Of a stretch of 64,000 nt of DNA, positions 27,701 through 36,005 are shown piece by piece. The position numbers and the translations under genes were made by a program. Origin of the DNA: CAYPPG01 sp964412555. Its GTDB lineage: Bacteria > Hinthialibacterota > Hinthialibacteria > Hinthialibacterales > Hinthialibacteraceae. The notes under the pieces are model-generated. The model saw nothing but the letters and a program-made list of their open reading frames with translations. It did not search any database and was not told the origin of the DNA. Numbering within the stretch: position 1 is the first letter of the stretch; every line of letters starts with the position of its first letter. The stretch covers positions 124,001 to 188,000 of the forward strand of contig CAYPPG010000004.1 of the NCBI GenBank assembly GCA_964412555.1, read 5' to 3'.

Positions 27701-28375
27701 TTATCTTCCTGCACGTTCGGATATCGCTTCTTCATTCCATGCATTCAGCAGACTTTCCACAGATAGTCCTTCAAAGGAATCGATAATCCGATCCGCGTCG
27801 CCCAATTCTTCATGGCGAAATGTTGTCGGTACGGCAATCGTAAACATCCCGGCTGCCTTAGCCGCTTTTATACCATTCAGCGAATCTTCAATGACAATAC
27901 ATTCCACCGGCTTGACATGCAATCGTTCTGCAGCGATCAAAAAGATTTGTGGATCGGGTTTGCTTTGGGTAATATCGTCATTGCATACCAGCGTATCGAA
28001 TAGAGGAGCCAATTCAAATTTGTTCACGACAAAATCCAGAAGGGGTTTGGGGGAACTTGTCGCGACCGCCAGTTTACAATCCGTTTGCCGAATGGCTTTC
28101 AACAAAGGCAGGACACCCGGCAACGCCTCCACGTCTTCCATGTATCGGAACAGCAGGCGGTCTTTTTCTTCATAGATCGAATCCCAATCGAGATCGACAC
28201 CGAATTGCTTCGTGATCCCGATGCGGAACGCCCGGCGGTTCGCACCGGCATACGGTTTCAAATCTTCCACAGTAACCTGTAATCCATGATCGGCCAGCGC
28301 TTGGATTTCCGCTTTTTGGTGCGCCACCTCGCTGTCGATCAAGACTCCATCCATATCAAAAATAACGGCTTTCAT
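27701..28375 (-). CDS. HAD-superfamily phosphatase/phosphoglucomutase-like hydrolase
   Basis: A 224-residue HAD enzyme of the beta-phosphoglucomutase/phosphatase subfamily with a helical cap. Motif I is FDMDGVLIDSE with Asp7 and Asp9, motif II is VATSS, the motif III Lys is in QSKPDPQIF, and motif IV is VIEDSLNGIKAAKAAG. These residues support full catalytic ability, either dephosphorylating a small sugar phosphate or isomerising a hexose phosphate. The ATG at 28375 has GGAGTG just before it; an upstream extension to 28438 runs through a dispersed repeat and is rejected. No partner gene is adjacent. Confidence 0.94.
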   Translation of the reverse strand: MKAVIFDMDGVLIDSEVAHQKAEIQALADHGLQVTVEDLKPYAGANRRAFRIGITKQFGVDLDWDSIYEEKDRLLFRYMEDVEALPGVLPLLKAIRQTDCKLAVATSSPKPLLDFVVNKFELAPLFDTLVCNDDITQSKPDPQIFLIAAERLHVKPVECIVIEDSLNGIKAAKAAGMFTIAVPTTFRHEELGDADRIIDSFEGLSVESLLNAWNEEAISERAGR

Positions 28376-28411
28376 ATTCACTCCATGATAATTTGATTGT
28401 AATGACATTCG

Positions 28412-28437
28412 AGGGTACGGCAGGCGTCTCGCCTGCA
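28412..28437. repeat. Copy of the GCAGGCG/CGCCTGC hairpin repeat
   Basis: AGGGTACGGCAGGCGTCTCG then CCTGCATTT carries the same stem as the 30-bp units at 10601, one base shorter in the loop. Confidence 0.8.
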
Positions 28438-28451
28438 TTTATAATACCCGA

Positions 28452-29465
28452 TCATTTTGACCGTCGCCCGACCATTCGGCTGGCTGGTTGATGTTTCGAA
28501 CCGACACCCACTCCGCTTTTTTCCGGTCTTATTTTCTTTTTGAACTGCACCCCCCGTTCCCGTAGTTGATCACCGTAGGTATTGAAAATCGCTTCTTCGA
28601 ATTCGAATACCTGGCGCAACTTGCTCATACAGTCTTGTAATTTCTCATGGTAAGACAAGATTTTTTGATTCTGATTTTTCAATTCTTTTCGATATTCTTC
28701 GAGATTATGGGGCGGTTCTTTTTGCTGGGATAAGCGGGGCGTGTCGCCTGTGGTGACCAGATTCCGGGTTTGTTGCAATATCGTATCGGCTACTTCCGGT
28801 TCCACCTCTTTGAACACATTGGCCAACGTATTGAGGGTATTTCGGGTGTGAGTGATCCCGTTGTCCAAGAGTTGTTTTTTGATATATAAGACCTTTTCGT
28901 GATGCCGGGAGAGTTCCAACTGCAGCTGTGCCATTTCCAACATTTCCGGTGCAAAGGCGCGTTGGGCGATGCGGATTTTCGTATGCATATGGTCCGTCAA
29001 TGTCGCTTTGGCATTCTCGTATTTTTTCCAAATGGTGTCGTAATCAGGACTGTTGATATCAGTTTTCCCAAGAGTTTCTTCGAAGCGGTTGACCAGCAGC
29101 TGCAATTTCATCGCCGTCACAAAATCCGGATGTTTACGTTTCTTCTCGGCGATATCCTTTTCAAGACACGCAACATTGCGGGAAATTTCCGATCCCGGAT
29201 CCAACCATTTGGCGAGAACCGGCATCAGTTCATCCAAATCCTTTCCCGCCGTACCCCGTTCGCGTACCAAAGAGCCTATGATTTCCATACATTCGCCGAG
29301 GGTTTGGCGAATAGGCTGCAAATACACTTCCGTATCGAACGCAAATTGTTCTTCCGCTCGTTTCAAACATTCACGAGCCTTTTGAGTGGAGAGCAGTGTT
29401 TCGATTTTTTGAAACGCTTTCGAAACATCTCCCTCTTTGAGCAGGACTATTGAATCATTGCCCAT
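28452..29465 (-). CDS. Unknown cytosolic coiled-coil protein, 337 residues
   Basis: I do not recognise this family. The protein is almost entirely helical and charged, without a signal peptide or membrane helix. Heptad-like stretches include SLVRERGTAGKDLDELMPVL, NVACLEKDIAEKKRKHPDF, KNQNQKILSYHEKLQDCMSK and FEFEEAIFNTYGDQLRERG. The C-terminal 25 residues are basic and Gly/Ser/Arg-rich (RPEKSGVGVGSKHQPASRM), and might bind nucleic acid or be disordered. A structural or scaffold role is possible but unproven. No strong ribosome site precedes the ATG. It is on the same strand as the HAD gene, separated by a repeat. Confidence 0.75.
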   Translation of the reverse strand: MGNDSIVLLKEGDVSKAFQKIETLLSTQKARECLKRAEEQFAFDTEVYLQPIRQTLGECMEIIGSLVRERGTAGKDLDELMPVLAKWLDPGSEISRNVACLEKDIAEKKRKHPDFVTAMKLQLLVNRFEETLGKTDINSPDYDTIWKKYENAKATLTDHMHTKIRIAQRAFAPEMLEMAQLQLELSRHHEKVLYIKKQLLDNGITHTRNTLNTLANVFKEVEPEVADTILQQTRNLVTTGDTPRLSQQKEPPHNLEEYRKELKNQNQKILSYHEKLQDCMSKLRQVFEFEEAIFNTYGDQLRERGVQFKKKIRPEKSGVGVGSKHQPASRMVGRRSK

Positions 29466-29820
29466 TGTTAATCATCCATGCCATTTGGTTGAGAATATGG
29501 ATTCATGAAAATATTTTCATTATTATAACAGCACAGTGAGTGCGATACAGTTGAAAGTAACAAATCCACATTCTTTTGCTTGGATTATAAACTTTTTTAT
29601 CCATATGTAAAGCTATTTTGCATAATTTAACCGCAAATGTGTCATTTCATTACTCAGAGTATATCCATAATGTATATTTTCCATAGCAGTAGAGGTGGTT
29701 CTTTGTGGAAAAAGGATTTTGATAGAATCGAACGCTGCTATGACTATTTTTGTTGTATGGGCTGGTTGTCCGATTTTTGGTGGTGGGGGTGGGAAAATGG
29801 GGGTGTATGCGTTGTAAGAT

Positions 29821-29874
29821 GCGGGCAGGGATGCCCGCGCTCCGACTCGCGCTCCGACTCGCGCTCCGACTCGC
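29821..29874. repeat. Hairpin followed by three exact 12-bp tandem units
   Basis: GCGGGCA-GGGA-TGCCCGC (29821-29838) is followed by GCTCCGACTCGC three times (29839-29850, 29851-29862, 29863-29874). The rest of 29466-29974 holds no convincing gene. Confidence 0.88.
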
Positions 29875-29920
29875 TTTCAAAATTGACTTGACGGGTTTTC
29901 TGTGGGAGAAACAATATTGT

Positions 29921-29962
29921 AACGCCGCCGTCCCGGCGGCATTTTGGAAACGCTGTCAGGAG
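29921..29962. repeat. Dispersed AACGCCGCCGTCCCGGCGGC element
   Basis: GCCGCC-GTCCC-GGCGGC is followed by TTTTGGAAACGCTG. A second copy lies at 48801-48853. Both lie just upstream of a gene start on the plus strand. Confidence 0.85.
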
Positions 29963-29980
29963 ACTGAAAGGAAAATGTAT

Positions 29981-30556
29981 ATGAAAACCGGATTTTTTAC
30001 TTCCCTCTTACTCACTCTCGTAGTCTGCAATCTCCCGTTCGCTTCGGAAACGGAGAAGAAGATCAAGAGCGTGCATGATTTCACGGTGAAAGACATCAAC
30101 GGGAAACCGTTGAAACTGGAGCAGTTCAAAGGCAAAGTGCTGTTGATCATCAATACGGCCTCCAAATGCGGGTACACAACGCAATACAAACCGCTGCAGG
30201 AAGCCTATGAGAAATACCAGAAAGAAGGTCTGGTCGTGATCGGGGTTCCGGCAAACAATTTCGGCAAACAGGAACCCGGGACGGATGAAGAAATCAAGGA
30301 ATTCTGCTCGGTCAAATACGACGTCACGTTTCCCATGCTCTCAAAAGTATCCGTCAAAGGGGACAATATTCATCCCTTGTTTAAATACCTGACGTCCCTC
30401 GAAAATCCCGATTTTAAAGGGGACATCAACTGGAATTTCGAGAAATTCCTCATCGACAAAAACGGCAAATTGATCCACCGCTACCGCAGCAAGGTGACAC
30501 CGGACAGCGAGGAACTGGTGGGAGATATCAAGAAGGCATTGAAACAAGAAGGGTAG
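29981..30556 (+). CDS. Exported glutathione peroxidase-family protein
   Basis: A 191-residue peroxidase of the GPx fold, which would reduce peroxides with thioredoxin or a similar donor. The ATG at 29981 follows AAAGGAAA and opens a Sec signal (FTSLLLTLVVCNLPFASE), so the enzyme acts in the envelope. The catalytic Cys is residue 63 in NTASKCGYT, where selenoprotein homologues carry Sec. The Gln in NNFGKQEPG and Trp-Asn in INWNFEKFL complete the tetrad. Cys in EFCSVKYD may be the resolving Cys. It sits directly after the GCCGCC hairpin repeat, which is probably part of its leader, and its stop codon lies inside another repeat. Confidence 0.95.
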   Translation: MKTGFFTSLLLTLVVCNLPFASETEKKIKSVHDFTVKDINGKPLKLEQFKGKVLLIINTASKCGYTTQYKPLQEAYEKYQKEGLVVIGVPANNFGKQEPGTDEEIKEFCSVKYDVTFPMLSKVSVKGDNIHPLFKYLTSLENPDFKGDINWNFEKFLIDKNGKLIHRYRSKVTPDSEELVGDIKKALKQEG

Positions 30557-30578
30557 ACACATAGGTCTCCCCCTACCC
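30551..30578. repeat. Reverse copy of the AGACCTATGTGTCTA hairpin
   Basis: GGGTAGACACATAGGTCTCC then CCCTACCC folds with an inner AGAC/GTCT stem and outer GGGT/ACCC. It overlaps the stop codon of the peroxidase gene. It is related to 27618-27650. Confidence 0.75.
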
Positions 30579-30584
30579 ATACAT

Positions 30585-30600
30585 CTTCATTATAATGAAG
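30585..30600. promoter_or_regulatory. Perfect 16-bp palindrome at the start of the ATPase gene
   Basis: CTTCATTATAATGAAG is fully self-complementary and covers the first possible ATG (30595). It would be a natural operator for the next gene, or a hairpin hiding its start. It could also be chance in AT-rich DNA. Confidence 0.35.
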
Positions 30601-30603
30601 AGT

Positions 30604-31365
30604 ATGACTTCTCATTCTTTCCAAGCCGATGTCAACTCAGTGTGCCGGGAGATCAACCGTTGCAATCAGCGCGGCGGGCGGATGTTATCGCTTGTCGATT
30701 TGATGGCGGCGGATACGATCCCGCTGGATTTAGCCGCCTATTTGGCGGGGAAAGTGTATGCCGGCGCGTCCTTTCTGGTGGGGGCATCGCCGGGTGGAGC
30801 GGGAAAAACAACGGTGATGGGCGCTCTGCTGGCTTGTGTTCCTCCCGGATGCCGTCTCATACCGGCCGATAACATCGAAGAATTGGTCACGCCGCCAGCC
30901 CATGATATGAAAAATCCTTTGTGTTATGTTTGCCACGAAATCGGGGCTGGGTTTTATTACGCCTATCTATGGGACCGGGGCGCGCGTGCCTTCTTTGCAC
31001 TCCCGCAGAAGGGGCATCAAATCGCGACCAATCTTCATGCGGATACCTATGAGGAATGCCGCGCTCAGCTGTGCGATGAAAACGGGGTGGCGGCACCTAA
31101 CTTCAATGCAGTCAACTACCTGATTTTCCTACGCGTGGGGCGCGGATTGCGGGCTGCGAAACGTACGATCGAAACGGTGTGGGAAAGCGACGGCAAGGGT
31201 CCGCACCATCTCATGTATCAGGCCAATGGAAAAGACACTTCATATTCCCACGATGATCCTCAAGGCCAGAAATCCAAAGAAATTTTGCAGAAATTGGCTG
31301 CGAATAAGATAAATCGAATCGAAGAATTTCGCCTGGCATGGCTGGAAGAATGGGCGAATTCGTAA
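30604..31365 (+). CDS. Lone P-loop ATPase of the VirB11/CpaF (secretion ATPase) type
   Basis: About 253 residues from the ATG at 30604, which is preferred to 30595 inside a palindrome. The Walker A motif is GASPGGAGKTT near residues 60-70, preceded by LVDLMAADTIPLDLAAYLAGK. The second acidic motif is in CYVCHEIGAGFYYAYLWDRG. The stretch GHQIATNLHADTYEECRAQL strongly recalls the His box of VirB11/PilT/CpaF ATPases. Those enzymes usually have a separate N-terminal domain and lie among secretion or pilus genes; here both are missing. It may therefore have been recruited for another job. The Lys of Walker A is intact, so ATP binding is likely. Its flanking genes are unrelated. Confidence 0.75.
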   Translation: MTSHSFQADVNSVCREINRCNQRGGRMLSLVDLMAADTIPLDLAAYLAGKVYAGASFLVGASPGGAGKTTVMGALLACVPPGCRLIPADNIEELVTPPAHDMKNPLCYVCHEIGAGFYYAYLWDRGARAFFALPQKGHQIATNLHADTYEECRAQLCDENGVAAPNFNAVNYLIFLRVGRGLRAAKRTIETVWESDGKGPHHLMYQANGKDTSYSHDDPQGQKSKEILQKLAANKINRIEEFRLAWLEEWANS

Positions 31366-31376
31366 CTTCGCTTTCA

Positions 31377-32453
31377 TCAAACCGGCATGCCTGAAGCACG
31401 GAGAACCGATTCCTGGACGGTGAGATCATGTTCCGGCGCATAATCCGGTTCCTTCTCTCCCCGAACGATTTTCGCCAAATCCATAAAATCCCCGTCATAG
31501 CGCCCGGATAAGGGCGGAAGGGTCATTTCTTGATATCCTCTCTCATACTGACCGCGTGGTTGAGATAAGGCCAGCAGCATTTTCGGTGGTTCAAGGGGGC
31601 GAATTTCGACTGTGCCTTCGGTTCCGCAAACGACAAACTGCCGGCGTTTCGTCCCGAATGGTTCAACAAGGGAACTGCGAATTGTCGCGGTCGCTTTCGG
31701 ATATTCAAAGACCGCCAGTTGATTGTCGGCCAGATTGTCTTGCTCAGGGTGCATTTTACGGACATGTGCAGTAATAGAGTCCGCTTTCCCCATTACGGTC
31801 ACTAGGGCATCGATCAGATGGCAGCCGAGTTCGAACATGGTTCCGCCTTCGAATTTTGATAGCTCACGCCGTTGCTGCTCACCGACTTTTTTCCCGATCA
31901 CACCGGTGAGTTCGAAAATCTCTCCCAACCAGCCTTCGCGAACCGCTTGAAAACAGAATTGAAAAGCGGGATTGTAGCGGAACATATAGCCCATCTGGAT
32001 CACGAGATTCTTACGAGATGCGTTGTCAAGCAACTCACGGAATGCGCTGAGCGATTCACCGGCCGGTTTATCAAGATGGATGTGAACTCCGGCGGATATA
32101 CAGCGAGCAGCGGTTGGAACCAGTTCGGGAACTGCGGTTTCCACGGCAACAACCTGCAAGCCGGGGGTATTCAGAAGCTGCTCTTCCGACATCCAGCGAA
32201 CGCCGCGGTAGGCTCCCTTCCCTTCCGCTTCTTTCCGCAATTCTTCATCTGGTTCCACGACACCAGCCAATTCAAATATGTCTGAAAATTTCCGGATGGT
32301 GGAGATTTTACCGGATGCATGAGCGTGCACGGTTCCAATCTGGCCGATCTTGATTTTCTCATTGGCGGAATGAACCATCTCATTATGAATGATCGAAGCA
32401 GCCATCGATGCGGATAATATTTTTGTGAAATGTCGCCTACTCAGAGTCTCCAT
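31377..32453 (-). CDS. Tat-exported Gfo/Idh/MocA-family oxidoreductase
   Basis: A 358-residue NAD(P)-dependent sugar or inositol dehydrogenase-type protein. The ATG at 32453 follows GGAGGAAAGAG and opens METLSRRHFTKILSASMA, a twin-arginine signal. The Rossmann part starts KIKIGQIGTVHAHASGK, where the usual GxGxxG is replaced, so cofactor binding may differ. The conserved Lys motif appears as HLDKPAGESL instead of EKP, and the C-terminal domain carries FELGCHLIDALVTVMG, the typical His-Asp positions. It probably acts on a small sugar derivative outside the cytoplasm. Its first 17 bases overlap the end of the GT39-like gene, so the two are translationally coupled. Confidence 0.9.
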   Translation of the reverse strand: METLSRRHFTKILSASMAASIIHNEMVHSANEKIKIGQIGTVHAHASGKISTIRKFSDIFELAGVVEPDEELRKEAEGKGAYRGVRWMSEEQLLNTPGLQVVAVETAVPELVPTAARCISAGVHIHLDKPAGESLSAFRELLDNASRKNLVIQMGYMFRYNPAFQFCFQAVREGWLGEIFELTGVIGKKVGEQQRRELSKFEGGTMFELGCHLIDALVTVMGKADSITAHVRKMHPEQDNLADNQLAVFEYPKATATIRSSLVEPFGTKRRQFVVCGTEGTVEIRPLEPPKMLLALSQPRGQYERGYQEMTLPPLSGRYDGDFMDLAKIVRGEKEPDYAPEHDLTVQESVLRASGMPV

Positions 32454-34386
32454 CTTCTCTTTCCTCCATTCTTGGTACAACCTTCCAGAGTCCCACGTCG
32501 GTTTCTCCATACGAAAACACGGTCACGGGCAGAAAAATATCTGGGGGGTGCGTAAATAAGGTCTCTAGCATATCCACATCGGCATAGGAATACAGCCATT
32601 TTCCCCGCACGACCATCAACCAGTCGCATTCTTGCCGGATGCAATACGTGTACAGATTATCCATCGTTTGCTCGCGGCGGGGAAGCCATATTTTTCGCAG
32701 ATAAGTACGGTCGAACAGATCGTATTTGGCCAAATAAAAATGGGAAGGCTCATTGGTCATCGGCGCATAGATGATATCACCGGGTTCGGTGTGCTCTTTC
32801 AAATAGGCCATGGCTTGATCATAGGGGATATAGGCTTCCTGCCAATTGCTAAAATTCACATAGGAACGGTCTCCCATCGGCCGGCCGACTTTCTCCAAAT
32901 TTTGATGGCGATCCATGAAAAGGCAAGCCCAAATCAGATAGAGGGGTACAATCCCGTACAGCACAGCGGCTCGCACGGAACGCTGTTTCGGTACCCAATC
33001 ACCGATGAAAATCGAGGCGGCAACGATCAACCCGACATAATACGGGAGCGCCTGCCGCACATTTTGATAGACCATCGTTTTGCAGGTCAACACATAATGC
33101 ACACCGATCCAACAAAGTAATAAAATGAAAAGCCGCCGGTATTTGGAGACAGCCAGATAGATAAATCCAACTGCAAAAAGAATCGCGACCGGCCAGGTCA
33201 CGCCCAACGGGATCGCCTGCAGATTGGCGAGACACCGATCCAACGATAACGAGCTCAGCTTGTCGGGAACATCGGTGTTGAAAGCAGATAATTTTAAATA
33301 GAGAATAATCGCGGCACTCGGCAGCATGCACGCCAAAATCGGTTGTAACCAAAAACGGCGGGGATCTTCTTTCTTCGGAACAACAAAGTCATATACGGCC
33401 ATCAACGTAAACGCCGGAACCACGCTGACCAGCGGATGTTTATACAATCCACCGAAGAGGGTAAATAAGACTCCAACAATCAGATTGTAGGCCGTTTTTT
33501 TCTCGGTATATCGTATTAGATGATAGAAGGAAGCCGCAACAAAAAACATTGTTCCTCCCTCGATCATATGCGTGTTGCCATAGTGAAAAAGCGGAGGAAG
33601 AAAGACGAATAATATGGCAGCAGTTTGTGCCGCCGCTTTCGTGCCGAACATTCGTGTCAAATGATAGAGATAAAATGCACCCCCGAAGGTGAATGCAATC
33701 TGCACCAGCCGGCCAATCCATTCATGCAAACCGAAAACAATGTAGAGCGGGATCAGATTCAATTTCGATACCGGGGGATACCGGAAAATGGGGCTTAAAT
33801 CGCCGAATCGTTCCGGTATAGCAGTGGAAAGAATCACCGCACCATACAATCCGCTGATGCAAATCAAGAATAGAGTCATGCGTTTCCAGTGATGCATCAT
33901 CCATGTTGAAATGTCTTGGAATCGGTCCTGGACACGTTTCCGGAAAGGAGAGTAAAAAAGTGCTACGATAAAAAATACGGATATAAAAGCGAAAATAGGC
34001 CGAATTGGAAAGCCGGTAAAAGACGACAAGGCCTTCACAAACCGCTCAGCGACGACAGCGGGAATCGCGGCGTGATCGATGGTATCCAGACCAGCCAAAA
34101 TGGGTTGGTTCAAAAAAGGTACATGAAGTAAAGTGGCTACTGAAAAAAGTGTCAGAAAAAAAGAGCGATCCGCGGGGAGTGGATCATCCTCCTGGGAAAG
34201 CACTTGAGTGCTCCGTACCAAAAAACGAAACAAGTAGGTACAAACCACCCATAAGAAAAGGATCACCACTAAAAGATAAGGACGAAAGGAGGAAGGATTC
34301 GGAACATACCATAAAGGATAGAAAACAAAACAAGCCCACCAACCGATGGAAAAAATGAAAAACAGTTTTGCATACCGATCCAACAT
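32437..34386 (-). CDS. Multi-pass membrane glycosyltransferase, GT39/ArnT-like
   Basis: A 649-residue protein with 11-13 predicted membrane helices (for example FFIFSIGWWACFVFYPLW, LLVVILFLWVVCTYLF and ILFVFLPPLF) and a soluble C-terminal part of about 160 residues. PMT_2/GT39-like proteins transfer sugars from polyprenyl-phosphate carriers in the periplasm and have an Asp-rich first loop. Here the first loop contains LAGLDTIDHAAIP with acidic residues. The middle has GNTHMIEGGTMFFVAASFYHLIRY and a long hydrophilic segment, AYIPYDQAMAYLKEHTEPGDIIYAP. GAGGAGA precedes the ATG. It overlaps the Gfo/Idh gene at its 3' end. Acceptor and donor are unknown; lipid or protein glycosylation is the usual role. 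Confidence 0.88.
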   Translation of the reverse strand: MLDRYAKLFFIFSIGWWACFVFYPLWYVPNPSSFRPYLLVVILFLWVVCTYLFRFLVRSTQVLSQEDDPLPADRSFFLTLFSVATLLHVPFLNQPILAGLDTIDHAAIPAVVAERFVKALSSFTGFPIRPIFAFISVFFIVALFYSPFRKRVQDRFQDISTWMMHHWKRMTLFLICISGLYGAVILSTAIPERFGDLSPIFRYPPVSKLNLIPLYIVFGLHEWIGRLVQIAFTFGGAFYLYHLTRMFGTKAAAQTAAILFVFLPPLFHYGNTHMIEGGTMFFVAASFYHLIRYTEKKTAYNLIVGVLFTLFGGLYKHPLVSVVPAFTLMAVYDFVVPKKEDPRRFWLQPILACMLPSAAIILYLKLSAFNTDVPDKLSSLSLDRCLANLQAIPLGVTWPVAILFAVGFIYLAVSKYRRLFILLLCWIGVHYVLTCKTMVYQNVRQALPYYVGLIVAASIFIGDWVPKQRSVRAAVLYGIVPLYLIWACLFMDRHQNLEKVGRPMGDRSYVNFSNWQEAYIPYDQAMAYLKEHTEPGDIIYAPMTNEPSHFYLAKYDLFDRTYLRKIWLPRREQTMDNLYTYCIRQECDWLMVVRGKWLYSYADVDMLETLFTHPPDIFLPVTVFSYGETDVGLWKVVPRMEEREDGDSE

Positions 34387-34420
34387 GTCTCCTCTTTTCT
34401 ATTTTTGTGGGAAGTTTTTC

Positions 34421-34552
34421 TGTCACCCCTTCAGGGTGATGTGTTCGCATAATTTACCATTTCCAGGGGCGTTGCCCACTGGCTGTCATCTACCACCCTT
34501 TCAGGGTGAGGTTTAATCCTTGTTTCCCATCTCTAGGGGCGTTGCCCGCTTT
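34421..34552. repeat. Dispersed palindromic repeat, two alternating pairs (reverse of 8511-8605)
   Basis: TGTCACCCCTTCAGGGTG (34421-34438), CCAGGGGCGTTGCCCACTGG (34463-34482), CACCCTTTCAGGGTG (34494-34508) and CTAGGGGCGTTGCCCGCTTT (34533-34552) alternate as in the 8.5-kb copy, but on the other strand. Confidence 0.88.
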
Positions 34553-34622
34553 ATTTGAATCCTGCTCGCTTCTACCCACAATCGTCGGACAGCTTCCTGA
34601 TATTCCGTTAAGTTGCCCACTT

Positions 34623-36005
34623 CTACCACTCGTCAATCACTGATTCGACTGCTTCTACACTTCCTTGAGCAACGCGGAAATTGTTGGCGTAGGTTGCATT
34701 TTTGGCGCTTGTATGATATTCCGCTGCGGTTTCGGAGAATTTCAGGCCTGTTGCGGTGCTAATGACGGCGACAGTGTCGCTTTCTTTCACGGTCCCATCG
34801 CTTCTCGCCTGGAACAAAGCGGAGAGAGCGATCCCGGTCTGGGGGCAAATATCCACCCCGCCGCGCGTGATGGCCATTTGAGCATCCTGAATTTCATCTT
34901 CAGACGCTCTATAAAAATGGGCATCAAACTCTTCGACCAGCATCGCGACACGGGGAAAGGAAACGGGATCGCATATATTGGCAGCCGAGGCAACGCTGGG
35001 TTGATGCTTGCCCGGCTTGTAAGCTTCCGGAGAACGGCCGTTCTCATCCCAACGCACAAGCGTGTCGCAGACCTGCGCCTGTCCGACAAGAATACCCGGC
35101 AGGTGGTCGATCAGTCCATGCAGATGAGCGCGTTTCAGTCCCATCAGGAGAGCGGTCAGGTTGCCGGCGTTGCCGACGGGTATCGCAATCCAATCGGGAG
35201 TCGTCCAGCGAAGATCCTGGCAGACTTCCAGCCCGATGGTTTCCTGGCCGGCGACACGGAACGCGTTTTTGGAATTGACCAACACCAATTCCGGATGGGT
35301 GGCGCTGAATTGCTGGATGATTTTCATACAACCATCGAATCCATCTGGATGGTCGACGGCAATGACTTTGGCTCCGAACTTCAATGCCTGTGTCAATTGA
35401 GCGACGGAAATTTTGTTATGCGGCACTAATATAATGCAATCGAGCCGGTCGCGCGCATAGGCGGCATAGGCGGCAGCGGCAGCGGAAGTGTCGCCGGTGG
35501 ATGCACAACAAACTCCTGTAATCCCCAACTGCGGATACCCCAATTGCAGCCGCAGCACTTCGCTGACGGCGACGGACATGCCTCGATCCTTGAAACTGCC
35601 GCTGGGATTTTGACCTTCAAGCTTCAAAAACGTGGGGCCGATCCCTAACTTGTTGCGCAGCCAGTCGGGTACTTCGAACAAATCCGTGCATCCTTCGAAC
35701 AATGCCATGCAGGCTTCGTACGGAAAACCGGGAAGGATAAAATCCCGCCATTCGAAAACACCGGAACCGGTGGGATAATCCCGCGCTGTTTCACTCCAGC
35801 GTATACTGTCGAAATGGCGCCGCGCCCGTTTGTCTCTGCCAATAACAGAAGAGATGTATTCTTCATCGCGTTCAACCAATAGCAATCCACCACATCCTTC
35901 CCGCGTGCAGGTATAGGTAAATCGATCTGTGGGATAAGGGGTTGAACATGCGATACATTTTTGGTGATATCGTACCTCTTGGGCTTGCATTGGAGCTGTT
36001 ACCAT
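34623..36005 (-). CDS. thrC: Threonine synthase
   Basis: This 460-residue PLP enzyme turns O-phosphohomoserine into threonine in the cytoplasm. An N-terminal zinc-ribbon-like motif has Cys17, Cys20, Cys33 and Cys38, as in the long, plant/archaeal-like class of threonine synthases. The PLP Lys is residue 139 in NPSGSFKDRGM. CCASTGDTSAAAAAYAAYA binds the cofactor phosphate region, and IPVGNAGNLTALLMG is the second conserved Gly loop. No other threonine genes are adjacent. The stop lies just beyond a hairpin repeat cluster on the left. I see no T-box or other riboswitch in the leader. Confidence 0.95.
   Translation of the reverse strand: MVTAPMQAQEVRYHQKCIACSTPYPTDRFTYTCTREGCGGLLLVERDEEYISSVIGRDKRARRHFDSIRWSETARDYPTGSGVFEWRDFILPGFPYEACMALFEGCTDLFEVPDWLRNKLGIGPTFLKLEGQNPSGSFKDRGMSVAVSEVLRLQLGYPQLGITGVCCASTGDTSAAAAAYAAYARDRLDCIILVPHNKISVAQLTQALKFGAKVIAVDHPDGFDGCMKIIQQFSATHPELVLVNSKNAFRVAGQETIGLEVCQDLRWTTPDWIAIPVGNAGNLTALLMGLKRAHLHGLIDHLPGILVGQAQVCDTLVRWDENGRSPEAYKPGKHQPSVASAANICDPVSFPRVAMLVEEFDAHFYRASEDEIQDAQMAITRGGVDICPQTGIALSALFQARSDGTVKESDTVAVISTATGLKFSETAAEYHTSAKNATYANNFRVAQGSVEAVESVIDEW

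Noticed and set aside
29637..29891. 84-codon reading frame
   Set aside because: It runs through the repeat cluster and has low-complexity SDSR and W/G-rich translation.
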